64,000 nucleotides of DNA from Stomoxys calcitrans (taxonomy: Eukaryota; Arthropoda; Insecta; Diptera; Muscidae), in contig NC_081554.1 in assembly GCF_963082655.1 (NCBI RefSeq), forward strand, positions 120,541,869 through 120,605,868. The letters run 5' to 3'. The notes beneath the pieces are model-generated. The model made no database searches, was not told where the DNA came from, and saw only the letters and a program-made list of their open reading frames with translations. The position numbers and the translations under genes were made by a program. Positions 1 through 10,238 of this stretch are shown in pieces. How positions within the stretch are numbered: the stretch's first letter is position 1; each line of letters begins with the position of its first letter.

Positions 1-159
1 CTCGAGCTTGAATTTAAAAACAGCAAAATTGAATACAACAGTTCACTATAAAAATAACAACATTTTATATTATTATTTTGAAAATTTTATAAAATATATA
101 ATTTTGTTTTTTGTTGAAAAATTTTTTACTACTTTGTCGAGAAATCTATCTCGACTCCG

Positions 160-290
160 ACTCGGGAGATCGTTTTATTTGGGAGCTACATCCGAATGTA
201 GGTCGATATTGTTCATTTGCAATCCTCAACGACCTACAAGAATAAAAAATATCTGTGCAATATTTTTTCGTTCGACATGACTAGACTAAG
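160..290 (-). repeat. mini-me-like repeat fragment
   Basis: Degenerate internal piece of the mini-me-like family. It has the run 'tttgcaatcc', then 'cgacctacaa', then a 'tctgtgcaat' block, in the same order as in the copies near 22.5 kb and 2.8 kb. Both ends are lost. The remaining bases of 1-480 are AT-rich and I see no gene in them. Confidence 0.5.
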
Positions 291-477
291 AAATACTTAT
301 AGGCTCTCAGGTCAATATTTGGAGGCGTTACTAACGCTTTGTATTTTAAAATTGATCAACACTAACACTTTTCCGATGAAATCACATATCAAAAAATCAA
401 AAAACAACTCTTTCTTTTTAGATATGTTTCTCAGAGTTCATAATTATTTTATTTTTATATATTTTATATATTCTTTA

Positions 478-1215
478 TATGGAACAAAATTTTTCTTGGA
501 ATATTTATTATCGGCAATTTAAGAGCTTTAAGTGAAATACCATGCTACGAAAATAGTATATCGCTTGACAAACAGTTTAACAATATAAATGCCTTTATCT
601 GAACCCCATTGGATCTTTATTGGTCTCCATTCTCAAAATACTTTATTTCAGCCCGATATTCTCATGATGTCTGATTTAGGGATGTTTTCGGGGGTGAGGT
701 GGTCACCCAGACACTTGGCCCTGAAAAAATATGAGCATCGTGCTCTTCTCCCAAATACCATTTATTTAAACCCCATATTGCCATTGGTTTTGAGGGGGAG
801 TTTACAGGATGAGGCGTCACCCAAACACATGGTCCCAAAATTGGTTATCAAATTCGTTTTCTAATCTCAAATACATTTCATTTGAGCCACATATTGGCAT
901 GGTCGAAAAATTTTTACCCTTTGGGGGGTGTTTTGTAGGACCTAAATACATGGTCCTACATTTGGATATCAAATTCGTTTTCTACTCCTAAATACCTTTA
1001 TTTGAGCTCCATATTGCGATGGTCAGTGAAAATAGCTGTTTGTGGGGTATTTTTGGAAAGGAGTGGACCCCCAGAAAATTGGTCCCAAAAGTGGATATCA
1101 ATTCTTGCTCTACCTTCAATTCCTTTCATTTAAGCCCCACATAGATTTAGTCGGTAAATATGCCCGATTTAGGGGTGTTTTGATGAGTTTTTTCGAACAT
1201 TGATATCAGATTTGT
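478..1215 (+). repeat. Interspersed repeat family B, tandem monomers
   Basis: A series of degenerate monomers of roughly 110-170 bp, each containing 'ttcatttgagccccatattg', a 'catggtc' step and a 'ttggatatca' block. The opening, from 'atggaacaaaa' to 'tatatcgcttgac', matches the start of the longer copy at 15.25 kb. The repeat has no conserved reading frame, so the short ORFs inside are incidental. The superfamily is not recognised. Confidence 0.7.
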
Positions 1216-1830
1216 GCTTTACTTCCAAAGAATAAATATTTTACGTTCTTCCTTTCTTTGTAACATTCATTGAATGATCACACCATATGTTTGCTATTTT
1301 ACATGCTTCCGACAATTGGCTCGTTTTAATTACAAGCCGAACAGATTCGCTAGCCTATGGATAAATAAAACGCTCTTCCCGCTAAATGCCTTAAACGTTG
1401 GCAGCACTGACACGCATCCAAAATAGTCAAATATCAATAAAACAAACGAATTGAGTCATTTTAATTTTAAATAAATGTATCTCGGAGTGCATACATATGA
1501 TTTTATTAAATTTCGAAGCAATTTTTGTATTCCAGAACGTTTAATCATTGAATAAATATGTTGCGTTCTTCCTCTTTTAGTTTTGTCATTTCCATTGAAT
1601 GATAACACCATATGTTTTAATAAAGGGAGATAAGATTAGCTGCTTTGCTAATCAAGGATAGCTTTTTATATACACAAACTAAACGAGAAAATCCGCTTAC
1701 TGGGTAAATAAAACACGGCAAACGTCATTAATAATCGGCGATAATTAACTGGTATAGCCGTTTACTAACTATTTTCCTCCGCACAAAATAAGCGAGAAAA
1801 TCCACTAATTGGATGAATAAAACAACCCCA
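1216..1830 (+). repeat. Interspersed repeat family D (copy 1)
   Basis: Contains 'gataaataaaacgctcttcc', 'ccttaaacgttggcagc' and 'aataaatatgttgcgttctt'. The same blocks occur in inverted order at 13.44-14.10 kb, so this is a dispersed repeat with copies in opposite orientation. Several near-repeats of 'gaaaatccgct...taaataaaac' lie inside it. No coding potential seen. Confidence 0.5.
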
Positions 1831-1902
1831 GTATTGCAATATTAGTTCATATCGGAGGTATATCCAAATCTGAACCGATTTTTTCCAGATTCAATAGGTA
1901 AA

Positions 1903-3090
1903 AACAAGTAAAAGCGTGCTGAGTTCGGCCGGGCCGAATCTTATATACCCTCCACCATGGATCGCATTTGTCGAGTTCTTTTCCCGGCATCTCTTCTTAG
2001 GCAAAAAAAGGATAGAAGAAAAGATTTGCTCTACTCTATCAAGATATGGTCCGATTTGGACCACAATTAAATTATATGTTGGAGACCTGTGTAAAATGTC
2101 AGTCAATTCGGATAAGAATTGCACCCTTTGGGGGCTCACGAAGTAAAATAGAGAGAATGATTTATATGGGAGCTGTATCGGGCTATAGACCGATTCAGAC
2201 CATAATAAACACGTATGTTGATGGTCATGAGAGAATCCGTCGTAAATTTCAGGCAAATCGGATAATAATTCCGCCTTCTAGAGGCTCAAGAAGTCAATAC
2301 CCAAGATCGGTTTATATGGCATCTATATCAGGTTATGAACCGATTTGAACCTTATTTGACACAGTTGTTGAAAGTAAGAATAAAATACGTCTTGCAAAAT
2401 TTCAGCCAAATCGGATAAGAATTGCTCCCTCTAGAAGCTCAAGAAGTCAAGTCCCAAGATCTGTTTATATGACAGCTATGTCAGGTTATGAACCGATTTG
2501 AACCATACTTGGCACAGTTGTTGTGTTGTTGGATATAATAACAAAACATGTCGTGCAAAATTTCATTCCAATCGGATAAGCGCACTCTAGAGGCTCAAGA
2601 AGTCAAGACCCAAGATCGGTTTATATGGCAGCGATATCAGGTTATGATCCGATTTGAACCTTATTTGACACAGTTGTTGAAAGTAAGAATAAAATACGTC
2701 TTGCAAAATTTCATTCCAATCGGATAAGAATTGCGCACTCTAGAGGCTCAAGAAGTCAAGACCCAAGATCGGTTTATATGACAGCTATATCAGGTTATGG
2801 ACTGATTTGGGCAATTTACAATACCAACCGACCTACACTAATACAAAATTTCAAGCGGCTAGCTTTACTCCTTCGGAAGTTAGAGTGCTTTCGACAGACA
2901 GACGGACGGACGGACAGACGGGCGGACAGACGGACGGATGGACGGACGGACATGGCTAGATCGACATAAAATGTCGCGACGACCAAGAATATATATACTT
3001 TATGGGGTCTCAGACGAATGATTCGAGTAGTTACAAACAGAATGACGAAATTAGTATTATCCACCATCCTATGGTGGAGGGTATTAAAAA
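1903..3090 (-). mobile_element. mini-me/DINE-like non-autonomous element
   Basis: Read on the minus strand it begins with 'ataccctccaccatagga' type sequence, then 'actttata' (TA)n, the conserved core, a (GTCY)n tract (2896-2950 as GACR on the plus strand), at least four ~153-bp monomers (marked by 'aagatcggtttatat' near 2303, 2456, 2612 and 2764) and ends in the near-palindrome at 1923-1939 and 'ttttacttgtttt'. The (TA)n-core-(GTCY)n order is that of mini-me elements; internal minisatellite plus terminal hairpin resembles DINE-1/Helentron-associated elements. No protein is encoded. Helentron affiliation is inferred. Confidence 0.75.
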
Positions 3091-3291
3091 CAAACCTGTG
3101 CCAAAATTAAAGACGATTGGATGAAAAATCCGCACTTTGTAGCAAATCAACATGGAAAGACTAACGGATCCTCGAATCAGAAAATGATTAGAGCCGATCC
3201 GTTTGCTTATCAATGCACAGAAAAATATTGACTTAAATTTGATCAATTAAACTTGGATTGTCTAAGTCTCCTTTCCATCGCATACAAGATA

Positions 3292-3898
3292 AAGGGTGAT
3301 TTTTTTGAGGTTAGGATTTTCATGCATTAGTATTTGACAGATCACGTGGGATTTCAGACATGGTGTCAAAGAGAAAGATGCTCAGTATGCTTTGACATTT
3401 CATCATGAATAGACTTACTAACGAGCAACGCTTGCAAATCATTGAATTTTATTACCAAAATCAGTGTTCGGTTCGAAATGTGTTCAAATTTTGACAAATT
3501 TTGTTCAGCGATGAGGCTCATTTCTGGTTGAATGGCTACGTAAATAAGCAAAATTGCCGCATTTGGAGTGAAGAGCAACCAGAAGCCGTTCAAGAACTGC
3601 CCATGCATCCCGAAAAATGCACTGTTTGGTGTGGTTTGTACGCTGGTGGAATCATTGGACCGTATTTTTTCAAAGATGCTGTTGGACGCAACGTTACGGT
3701 GAATGAACACATTTCGAACCGAACACTGATTTTGGTAATAAAATTCAATGATTTGCAAGCGTTGCTCGTTAGTAAGTCTATTCATGATGAAATGTCAAAG
3801 CATACTGAGCATCTTTCTCTTTGACACCATGTCTGAAATCCCACGTGATCTGTCAAATACTAATGCATGAAAATCCTAACCTCAAAAAAATCACCCTT
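3292..3898 (+). mobile_element. Fold-back mariner-type element with 195-bp perfect arms
   Basis: The element is flanked by TA (3290-3291 and 3899-3900), the mariner/Tc1 target duplication. Its arms 3292-3486 and 3704-3898 are reverse complements with no difference that I can find by eye. The left arm carries the start and first ~27 codons of a transposase, beginning at 3404. The centre holds a DDE-domain segment with FSDEAHFW. The right arm is an inverted copy of the left, so it replaces the normal 3' end and the rest of the catalytic domain. It cannot code for a full transposase. Confidence 0.85.
3404..3703 (+). pseudogene. mariner-type transposase remnant
   Basis: The N-terminus (MNRLTNEQRLQIIEFYY) is the helix-turn-helix start of a mariner/IS630-type transposase and is open from 3404 to about 3485. 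The reading then breaks and resumes near 3498 with FSDEAHFWLNGYVNKQN, which holds the first catalytic Asp of the DDE triad, and runs through the WCGLYAGGIIGPYFF block to about 3703. The middle of the DNA-binding region and all sequence after the first Asp block are gone; translation then enters the inverted right arm. This is a deletion derivative, not a gene. The exact family within mariner is not settled here. Confidence 0.75.
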
Positions 3899-3902
3899 TA
3901 CT

Positions 3903-4690
3903 TTTGAGCGTACTGTGTGGAAGCTTAACACCTAAAGTCAATAAGAGAATTGGGCCCTATCAAACGGCTTTAGACCTGGTAAATCCACCATAGACCAGAT
4001 ATTCACACTGCGCGAAATGGAAAAGACCCGATAAGCAGTCTTTGTTGACTACAAAGCCGCTTTCGACAGCCCTATACGTTAAAAAGTATTTCAATTCATG
4101 ACTGAGTTTGGTATCTCTGCAAAATTAATAACACTCTGCAGGATGACGCTTGTTGATACACGTTCCTCAGTAAAAATAGGAACGAATCTCTTCCAACCAT
4201 TCAATACCAAACAAGGCTTCAGACAAGGAGACAGCCAATCGTGTGATCTCTTTAATATCCTGCTGGAGAAGATTGTACGAAATGCAGATGTGAATAGATA
4301 TGGCACACTACTCACAAGAGAACACATGCTAAATACCTATGCCGACGACATCGATGTCATAGGTCGATCACCTTTGAAAGAATCGAAAGTGAATCAGTGA
4401 AAATGGATCTGGCAGTAAATGGAGACATGAAAAAATAGCCAATTTTGAAATAAAGCGAAGAATAGTACTGGCGAACAGATGCTACTTGGGATTGAGTAAG
4501 CAGTTTAGAAACAAAATCACTAGAGTTGTTATATGGTTCCGAGGAATGGGTACTTGTGAAAGCAGTGCTTGGAGTATTTGAGAGAGAGATTCTTCGTAAA
4601 AAATTGATAGAGAGTATCGGCGACTTATGAACCACTAACTGTAGACAACGTTGATGTTATCAGAATGAATAAAAAAGCTCCAGCAAAGAA
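3903..4690 (+). pseudogene. RTE-type LINE reverse transcriptase relic
   Basis: Frameshifted RT segment. A fingers-palm stretch (3975-4075; FVDYKAAFDS in broken frame) is followed by an open stretch 4098-4400 with MTEFGISAKLI, a GFRQGDSQSCDLFN motif and the catalytic box YADDIDVIG near 4340. The combination QGDS-CDLFN-YADDIDIIG is typical of the insect RTE-like LINEs whose endonuclease is often annotated as craniofacial development protein 2-like. Endonuclease and 3' end are missing; the mariner fold-back element abuts it upstream. Non-functional. Confidence 0.7.
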
Positions 4691-5045
4691 GTCTTTTGAA
4701 GGCAAACACGGTACAAAAAAAATATAAATAAAATAAAAAAATTTTATAAAAATATAAAAATTTTTGTTTTGTTTAAATTTAATCACAAATTGGTTTTATT
4801 GTTTCAAAAGGACATTGTCCAGATTTTGACAATCGGTTTCAAACGCTTTTTATTCTCAAAAAATTCTACGCATAAAAACTGAAAACATTAGCAATTATAA
4901 ATTTTAGACATTTAGAAAGACATCATTTTTGGCCATTTTTAGGAAAAAATGATTTCCTAAAATTATCCATCGAACTTCATTAAAATCGACTTATGGTAAT
5001 GAAACCTTGGTAAAAATTTAATCGAACAATTGCTCAATATGCCCA
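4691..5045. other. AT-rich stretch, nothing recognised
   Basis: A/T-rich sequence with short poly-A and poly-T runs. I see no exon-like, RNA-like or terminal-repeat signal in it. Confidence 0.4.
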
Positions 5046-5291
5046 TACCCAGAAAACAAATTTGTTGCCTCAACCAATTTTTTTGCCAACCGCAACATTG
5101 CTGTTGTGACAACCAATTTTGGTGTTGAGGTTATTTTCTATTTTATATTATACTACCAAAAATAAAAATTGCTTTAAGCATGCGTCGTCTCACCCGAACG
5201 CGCTGCGCTTATTCATTCTTTTCTGCTTGCTCCTCCTCTCCCTCGGGGTTTTCTCTCTCCATTAATTACGCTTTAAAATTAATTCTATTAG

Positions 5292-5372
5292 TTTTTTCGG
5301 TGGTCGAGGGGAGATTTGAACTCATTATGTCATGTTTGGTAGTCTTTCACGGTTCCTCTAGCCTACTGACAT
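5292..5372 (-). repeat. tRNA-like (SINE head) sequence
   Basis: On the minus strand an A-box-like TAGGCTAGAGG is followed after about 32 nt by a B-box-like AGTTCAAATCT, which is tRNA spacing. A second B-box match (GGTTCGAGTCC, minus strand) lies near 5565. The acceptor arms do not pair convincingly, so this reads as a tRNA-derived repeat or pseudogene rather than a working tRNA. Confidence 0.3.
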
Positions 5373-5626
5373 TATTTTCTTAATGATGATACAGGGCAAT
5401 AAGCTTTACTGTACAGTAATAAGTTTCTCAGTTAAATTAAAAAAAGTGTTGAAACCAATTTTTAAACAAATGTTTAATAAGAAATACATATTTTTTTAAG
5501 CCGAATTTTCTTAAATAAATTTAAAGAAAAAATAACAAAAACAAATTTGGCCGGTCGGGGGACTCGAACCTCGGTTTTCGAATTCTTCAGTGGTAAGTGA
5601 AGATTTTATATGCAGAAATAACTGCC

Positions 5627-5745
5627 GGAAGGATAGTTAGCACAACTACCGGTAAGGGGCTAATACAACTCCGGTATGGTAGTTAGCGCAACTACCGGTA
5701 GGGTAACTAGCAAATCTACCGTAAGGGTGTTGTGCTAACTCTTTG
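5627..5745. repeat. Short degenerate tandem/inverted repeat
   Basis: Four to five imperfect units of about 20-28 bp based on 'gttagcacaactaccggta'. The first and last units are inverted ('gttagcacaac' near 5638 and 'gttgtgctaac' near 5729), so the block could fold as one hairpin. Function unknown. Confidence 0.55.
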
Positions 5746-5759
5746 GTGGTACTGAAGAA

Positions 5760-6620
5760 AATTAAACGTTGTTGATACAATAGACAGAAGCAAAATAAAT
5801 TACATTTTTATGGAAATGATTGATGGAACTAAGTAATATCTTCTTTTTATCCAATTTAATGTATCGTAGTTAAAATAGCAACTGAACTATGAAAATAACC
5901 AAACTGTGGTGAAAACCATTGAAATTGTTTTGACATTATTATCTTTTTGTTCTTATAATCGAATTCCAAACAATGATTGCTCTGGGTGCTTATTTTCATT
6001 GATGTTTTTAAATTATGCTATTTGTTGTAGGAGAAATAGGAAGGTGTTGGAATAGAAAATCTGAAATTTACTTGTCAAAAAGATATTTGCGTTCTTGCTG
6101 TCATAAGTTTTTTTTTTAATTTTTTCGTCAATTTTATTAGCGTTTTAAATATTATTGGATTTATTTTCATCATTAGTTAAATATGATTTATAATATTGAG
6201 AAGAAAAATGCCTTTCAAAAAATTTCAAATAGCAAAAATACGACAGAAATCTTGTTCTAACCCGATTTCCCCACTACTGTCCTAGCGATAAAGATAAAAA
6301 TAATATAAAAATTACCTTGCATACTTATTGGGAGAGCTACCGGAACCTTGGAAGTGCAGCGGTTATCCCCTCTTAGTGCTGGGGACATCGGTAATCATAT
6401 GTGTGAACTTCTCTAATTTGTGTCGCTCTGCTGCAAGGCGTTCAGACTTGCCAAAAAAATAGAGGTCCCTTATCATTGACCTCAAACTTGTATCGGACAG
6501 CACTCAATGATAATAGAAAAGTATCCCTCCTGTTCCTTAATGGAATGTATAAGCTTTAATTTGTATTTTTGCTAATTGGTTGTACATAATAAAAATCTCA
6601 ACAATTTTAGTACATTTCCT
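5760..6620. other. Unassigned AT-rich intergenic stretch
   Basis: No coding region, terminal repeat or known repeat recognised. A 'gctctgggtg' near 5970 is a weak inverted match to 'cccagaaaac' near 5047, which hints that 5.05-5.98 kb could be one old TIR element. That link is only suggestive. Confidence 0.3.
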
Positions 6621-6621
6621 T

Positions 6622-7518
6622 TTTTTTTATACCCACCACCGAAGGATGGGGGTATATTCATTTTGTCATTCCGTTTGCAACACATCGAAATATCCATTTC
6701 CAACACTATAAAGTATATATATTCTTGATCAGCGTAAAAATCTAAGACGATCTAGACATGTCCGCCAGTCTGTCTGTTGATCTTTTTTTGTCCATAAGCA
6801 GGTTAAGTTCGAAGATGTACAATATCGGACTATATTGCTGAAATTTAGGACAGTGAGTTGTGTTAGGCTCTTCGACATCCTGCGTTATTTGGCTCATATC
6901 GGTTCAGATTTGGATATAGCTGCCCTATAGACCGATACTCCGATTTAGGGTCTAAGGCCCATAAAAGACACATTTATTATCCGATTTGATGAATTGTGTT
7001 AAGCCCTTTGATATCCCTCATCAATTTGGTGCAGATCGGTCCAGTTTTGGATATAGCTGCCATATAGACCGAACCCTCGATATAAGGTTTTGGGTCCATA
7101 AAAGGAGCATTTATTGTCCGATTTCGCCGAAAATTGGGACAGTGAGTTGAGTTAGGCCCTTCGACATTTTTCTGAAACTTAGCCCAAATCGGTTCAGATT
7201 TGGATATAGCTGGCATATACACCCATATCTTGATTTAAGGTCTGTTAGGCTTTTCGAAATCCGTGTCGTATGTAGCTCAGATCGGTTTATTTTTTGATAA
7301 TGCTACTTAAAAGACCAGCATTTTGTTATACACAATTGAACAATGACTTGTACTTATAAGTATTTGGTCCAAATCGGAACATATTTCAATATAACTGCTT
7401 TGGGACGAAAGGTATACAATTTTCACCGGATTTTGATGAAAGGTGGTTTACGTATATTCCCGAGGTGGTGGGTATCCAAAGTTCGGTCCGGCCGAACTTA
7501 ACGCCTTTTTACTTGTTT
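6622..7518 (+). mobile_element. mini-me/DINE-like element
   Basis: Starts with 'ttttatacccaccaccgaag', followed by the (TA)n tract near 6715, core 'ttcttgatcagcgtaaaaat', a short (GTCY)n at about 6770, three to four ~150-bp monomers built around 'tttggatatagctgccatat', and a terminal hairpin 'ttcggtccggccgaa' with 'cctttttacttgttt'. It is a shorter, relatively old copy of the family. The small ORFs across the monomers are incidental. Confidence 0.75.
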
Positions 7519-7715
7519 GCGAATATTTTGGGAATTTGCCTTATCAATTTTCACCACAATTTTTGCTACATAACGTTAAAGGAATTCATTATTCGCAAAA
7601 TTTGTCTTATGCATAAACTTTTTGTACAAATTCGGGCTAGTTGTTTTAAATGCAATGGACTGTATTTTGGATAAGACTTAGAGGTGTGTAAAAGAATCAG
7701 AACGAAAATAACTGC

Positions 7716-8027
7716 ATAAAAGCCAAATTCTTCAACATCACCATTTTTTGCGCCCATGCCTCGACGGAAGACAAGGACAAACAGATCAATGATATTTTCT
7801 ACGAGCGCCTAGAAAGCGAATGGGACCGCTGTTCCACCCCTGATATTAAAATCGTTCTGAGAGATTTTAATGGGAAAATAGGGAAGGAAAGCATCTTTGA
7901 TCCAACAGTCGGAAAATTTAGCCTACACGAAGAAACTTCCGATAATGGACTGAGTTCGCCGTGTTAAATACAATGATGGTAAACAGCACCAGACTCTATC
8001 ATAGAAGGATTCACACGGCCACATGGC
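7716..8027 (+). pseudogene. RTE-type LINE endonuclease fragment (5' part)
   Basis: Frame from 7716 reads the apurinic-type endonuclease: CAHASTEDKDKQ, then a VLRDFNGKIGKE block (family form usually GDFNAKIG), then GKFSLHEETSDNGL. It ends near WLS-type coding where the Copia begins at about 8028. The D-F-N motif marks the endonuclease active-site region. The 5' end, including the first catalytic residues, is missing and the family's usual Gly before Asp is Arg. The same LINE resumes at about 10.24 kb. Confidence 0.7.
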
Positions 8028-8205
8028 TGTCAGTCACATTATATATGAAGTTTTGATAGAATTTTGTTATACATACTTATTTTTTTTTTATTCTGTTATC
8101 TGACTTCTCATTTTAAACATTCAAATATAATTTTAATTTATTTATTGGTAAACTGCACTGCTTTATTATTAATCCGAAAGGATAATAATATATTTTCCAA
8201 TAGGT
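8028..8205 (+). repeat. Copia 5' LTR
   Basis: Matches 10065-10238 with many substitutions and small indels. The right edge is set by the primer-binding site just after 'ttttccaata'; the left edge is approximate. Confidence 0.65.
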
Positions 8206-8280
8206 TATGGGCCAAGTGTAGCGACAGAATTTGTGAACTACAAAGAAAATTTAGTCAAAAATGGAAGATTTTAAATCCTG

Positions 8281-8478
8281 TACCAAAAATTGAATGGAGA
8301 GAATTATCAAATCTGGAAGTATAAATTGGAGCTTTTGCTAATGAAAGAGGATTTGTGGGATACAATCTTTTGTGAAAAACCGGACAATGCACCAGCACCA
8401 TGGATATGGCAAATGGTAAGAAAATCAAGGCTCAAGGTTCAGCTGAAGGATTTCTATCTTGATATGTTAATAAAGTGA
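8281..8478 (+). pseudogene. Copia Gag N-terminus remnant
   Basis: Residues NGENYQIWKYKLELLLMKED match the start of Copia-type Gag, which binds and packages element RNA. Only about 60 codons remain before the frame is lost and most of Gag, including the zinc knuckle, is absent. It lies about 75 bp after the 5' LTR, in the expected position. Confidence 0.7.
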
Positions 8479-8611
8479 CCATCAAAAATGTGCTGTATGT
8501 TCCGGAACTAGAAGGTAATCAGTGTCCACATTTTTAATGAAAAACGAATCCTAGTAACTGCGATACATCTGAAAAACTTATACGTACTGGAGTAAGACCA
8601 ACATTCAAATT

Positions 8612-9655
8612 TTGCAACCAATAAAGCAGTTGAATGTATTCATACATTTAATCGTAGATCGTGACGTTAACGCCTTAAAGTTCGCCATTAAAGAAAATTT
8701 GATTGGAAATGTCAAATTGAAACCCTGCAATTGTTCAGATAATTGCGGATCGTGTTTGAAGGGAAAAATTTCAAGACAGAAATTTTCCAAAATTACTCAA
8801 AACATAGCGAATGAGATTTTGGATCTAGTTCTTGCTGATTTGTGCGGACCTATGCAATAAACAAAACCAAGCGGAAACAAATATTTACTGTCTATGATTG
8901 GTTTTCATACAAGGTAATGTATGTATTTTTCAGCAGCTAAGGATCAATCATTTGAGAAAATCAATGAATTCGTAGAAAATACTGACAATTTTTTCGGAAA
9001 GGGAGTAAAGATTCTAAGAACTGACAGAGGTAGAGAATTCAAAAGTACACCGGAGCAAAATGGTGTCGCTGAGCGAAAGAACAGTAGTTTGGTTGAAATA
9101 GCTAGGACTACGCTCATACATGTGGGACTACAGGTAAAGTACTTGGCTGAAGCTATCATTGCGGCTAATTATTTTCAAAGCCGTCTGCCCTCTAAAGCTG
9201 TTAGTAAAACGCCCTACGGTATAAACCTTCTACCATATAAAAAAAAGCTTTTGCCAGAAATTTGATGAAGTACCCAAAACGTGTATATTTCTGAAAAATC
9301 GAAAGGTTATCGAATTTTAGACCCAGATACAAGCAAAGTTACAATATCAAGGGAAGTAAAATTTTTGGATGAAGTTTGTCAAGTTATACTGGAGTGTAAC
9401 GAGGTGCCGCTTGCGTTATCACAATCAGATCAGCAAAACATTATGGTAACAGATGAACCAAGTCAAGATGACAGTGAAGACTATAATACAGCTGATGAAG
9501 TTCAAGAGATAGAAGAAAATAATTTTTTGGTGGAAGATTCATCGACTGATATTGATTGGAAACTAATGCAATCGAGCAAACGAACAATAAAGACGAACAA
9601 TTGGATCTTGTCAAATAATATAAGAACTTGTCAAATAATACAAGACCTGACTTAA
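8612..9655 (+). pseudogene. Copia integrase and post-integrase remnant
   Basis: Three broken blocks. 8612-8860 carries a pre-integrase region with paired Cys (CNCSDNCGSCLKG) and LDLVLADLCGPM, the start of the integrase core. 8921-9265 has LRTDRGREF followed, after an internal loss, by TPEQNGVAERKN, the classic Copia integrase Asp and Glu blocks. 9281-9655 has YRILDPDTSKV and REVKFLDE, the integrase C-terminal part. Two frame breaks (near 8860 and 9265) and a deletion between the Asp and Glu blocks make it inactive. Confidence 0.75.
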
Positions 9656-9794
9656 CTGTCGCGACATCAATTTAAGTCGAAAAGCAAACTAGAATGACTA
9701 GAATTCCAACGCGGAGGCGGCACAATATCATAGGCAAGTCCTAAGCAGAATCTTAAACTTCAAGGATCTTAAACTTCAAGCTAATGATGTCTGT

Positions 9795-9995
9795 ATGAAA
9801 GGAGATAACCAAAGCTGCCTCAAACTATTAGATGGGGCGAAAATAAATTCACGTACAAAGCACATTGATGTGACATATTATATTGTTCGAGAACTTATAC
9901 AATCTAAGGAAGTGATCTTTAAATACTGTACAAGTAACGAAATGTTAGCAGAAAGCCGCTACAGCACATCGTATAGAAATAACGAAATTCAATAA
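9795..9995 (+). pseudogene. Copia RNase H C-terminus remnant
   Basis: Contains GDNQSCLKLL, RTKHIDVTYYIVRE and FKYCTSNEMLAE, the usual C-terminal end of Copia RNase H. The RT domain that should precede it is deleted. It ends about 70 bp before the 3' LTR. Confidence 0.7.
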
Positions 9996-10064
9996 TATGA
10001 TTGGGCATATTTTGGGGAATATTGTTCTATTTGTAGTAGAATCACTTTTTAGAAAAGAACTAAG

Positions 10065-10238
10065 TTTCAGTCACATTATCTATGAAATTGTAATTGAATT
10101 TTTTTATACATATTGTTTTATTCTGTTATCTGACTTCTCATTTCAAACATTCAAATATAATTTTCCTTTTTTATATTATTCATAAACTGCACTGCTTTGT
10201 CATTAACCCGAAAGGATAATAATAGATTTTCCAATAGA
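10065..10238 (+). repeat. Copia 3' LTR
   Basis: Direct repeat of the 5' LTR. A purine-rich stretch 'agaaaagaactaag' lies immediately upstream (10051-10064) and could be the remains of the polypurine tract. Confidence 0.65.

Larger units (their letters stand above)
8028..10238 (+). mobile_element. Decayed Ty1/Copia retrotransposon
   Basis: Direct repeats of about 170-180 bp at the ends (8028-8205 and 10065-10238) share 'ttctgttatctgacttctca', 'aaactgcactgcttt' and 'ccgaaaggataataata'. The bases after the left repeat, 'ggttatgggcc', match the Copia primer-binding site for the internal part of initiator tRNA-Met. Inside are Gag, integrase and RNase H relics in order, but the RT core is missing (about 9.66-9.79 kb junction). 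I could not find a matching 5-bp target duplication. It lies inside an RTE LINE. Confidence 0.8.

Noticed and set aside
2896..2950. Free-standing GACG/GACA microsatellite
   Set aside because: It is the (GTCY)n part of the mini-me-like element and recurs at the same position in the other copies.
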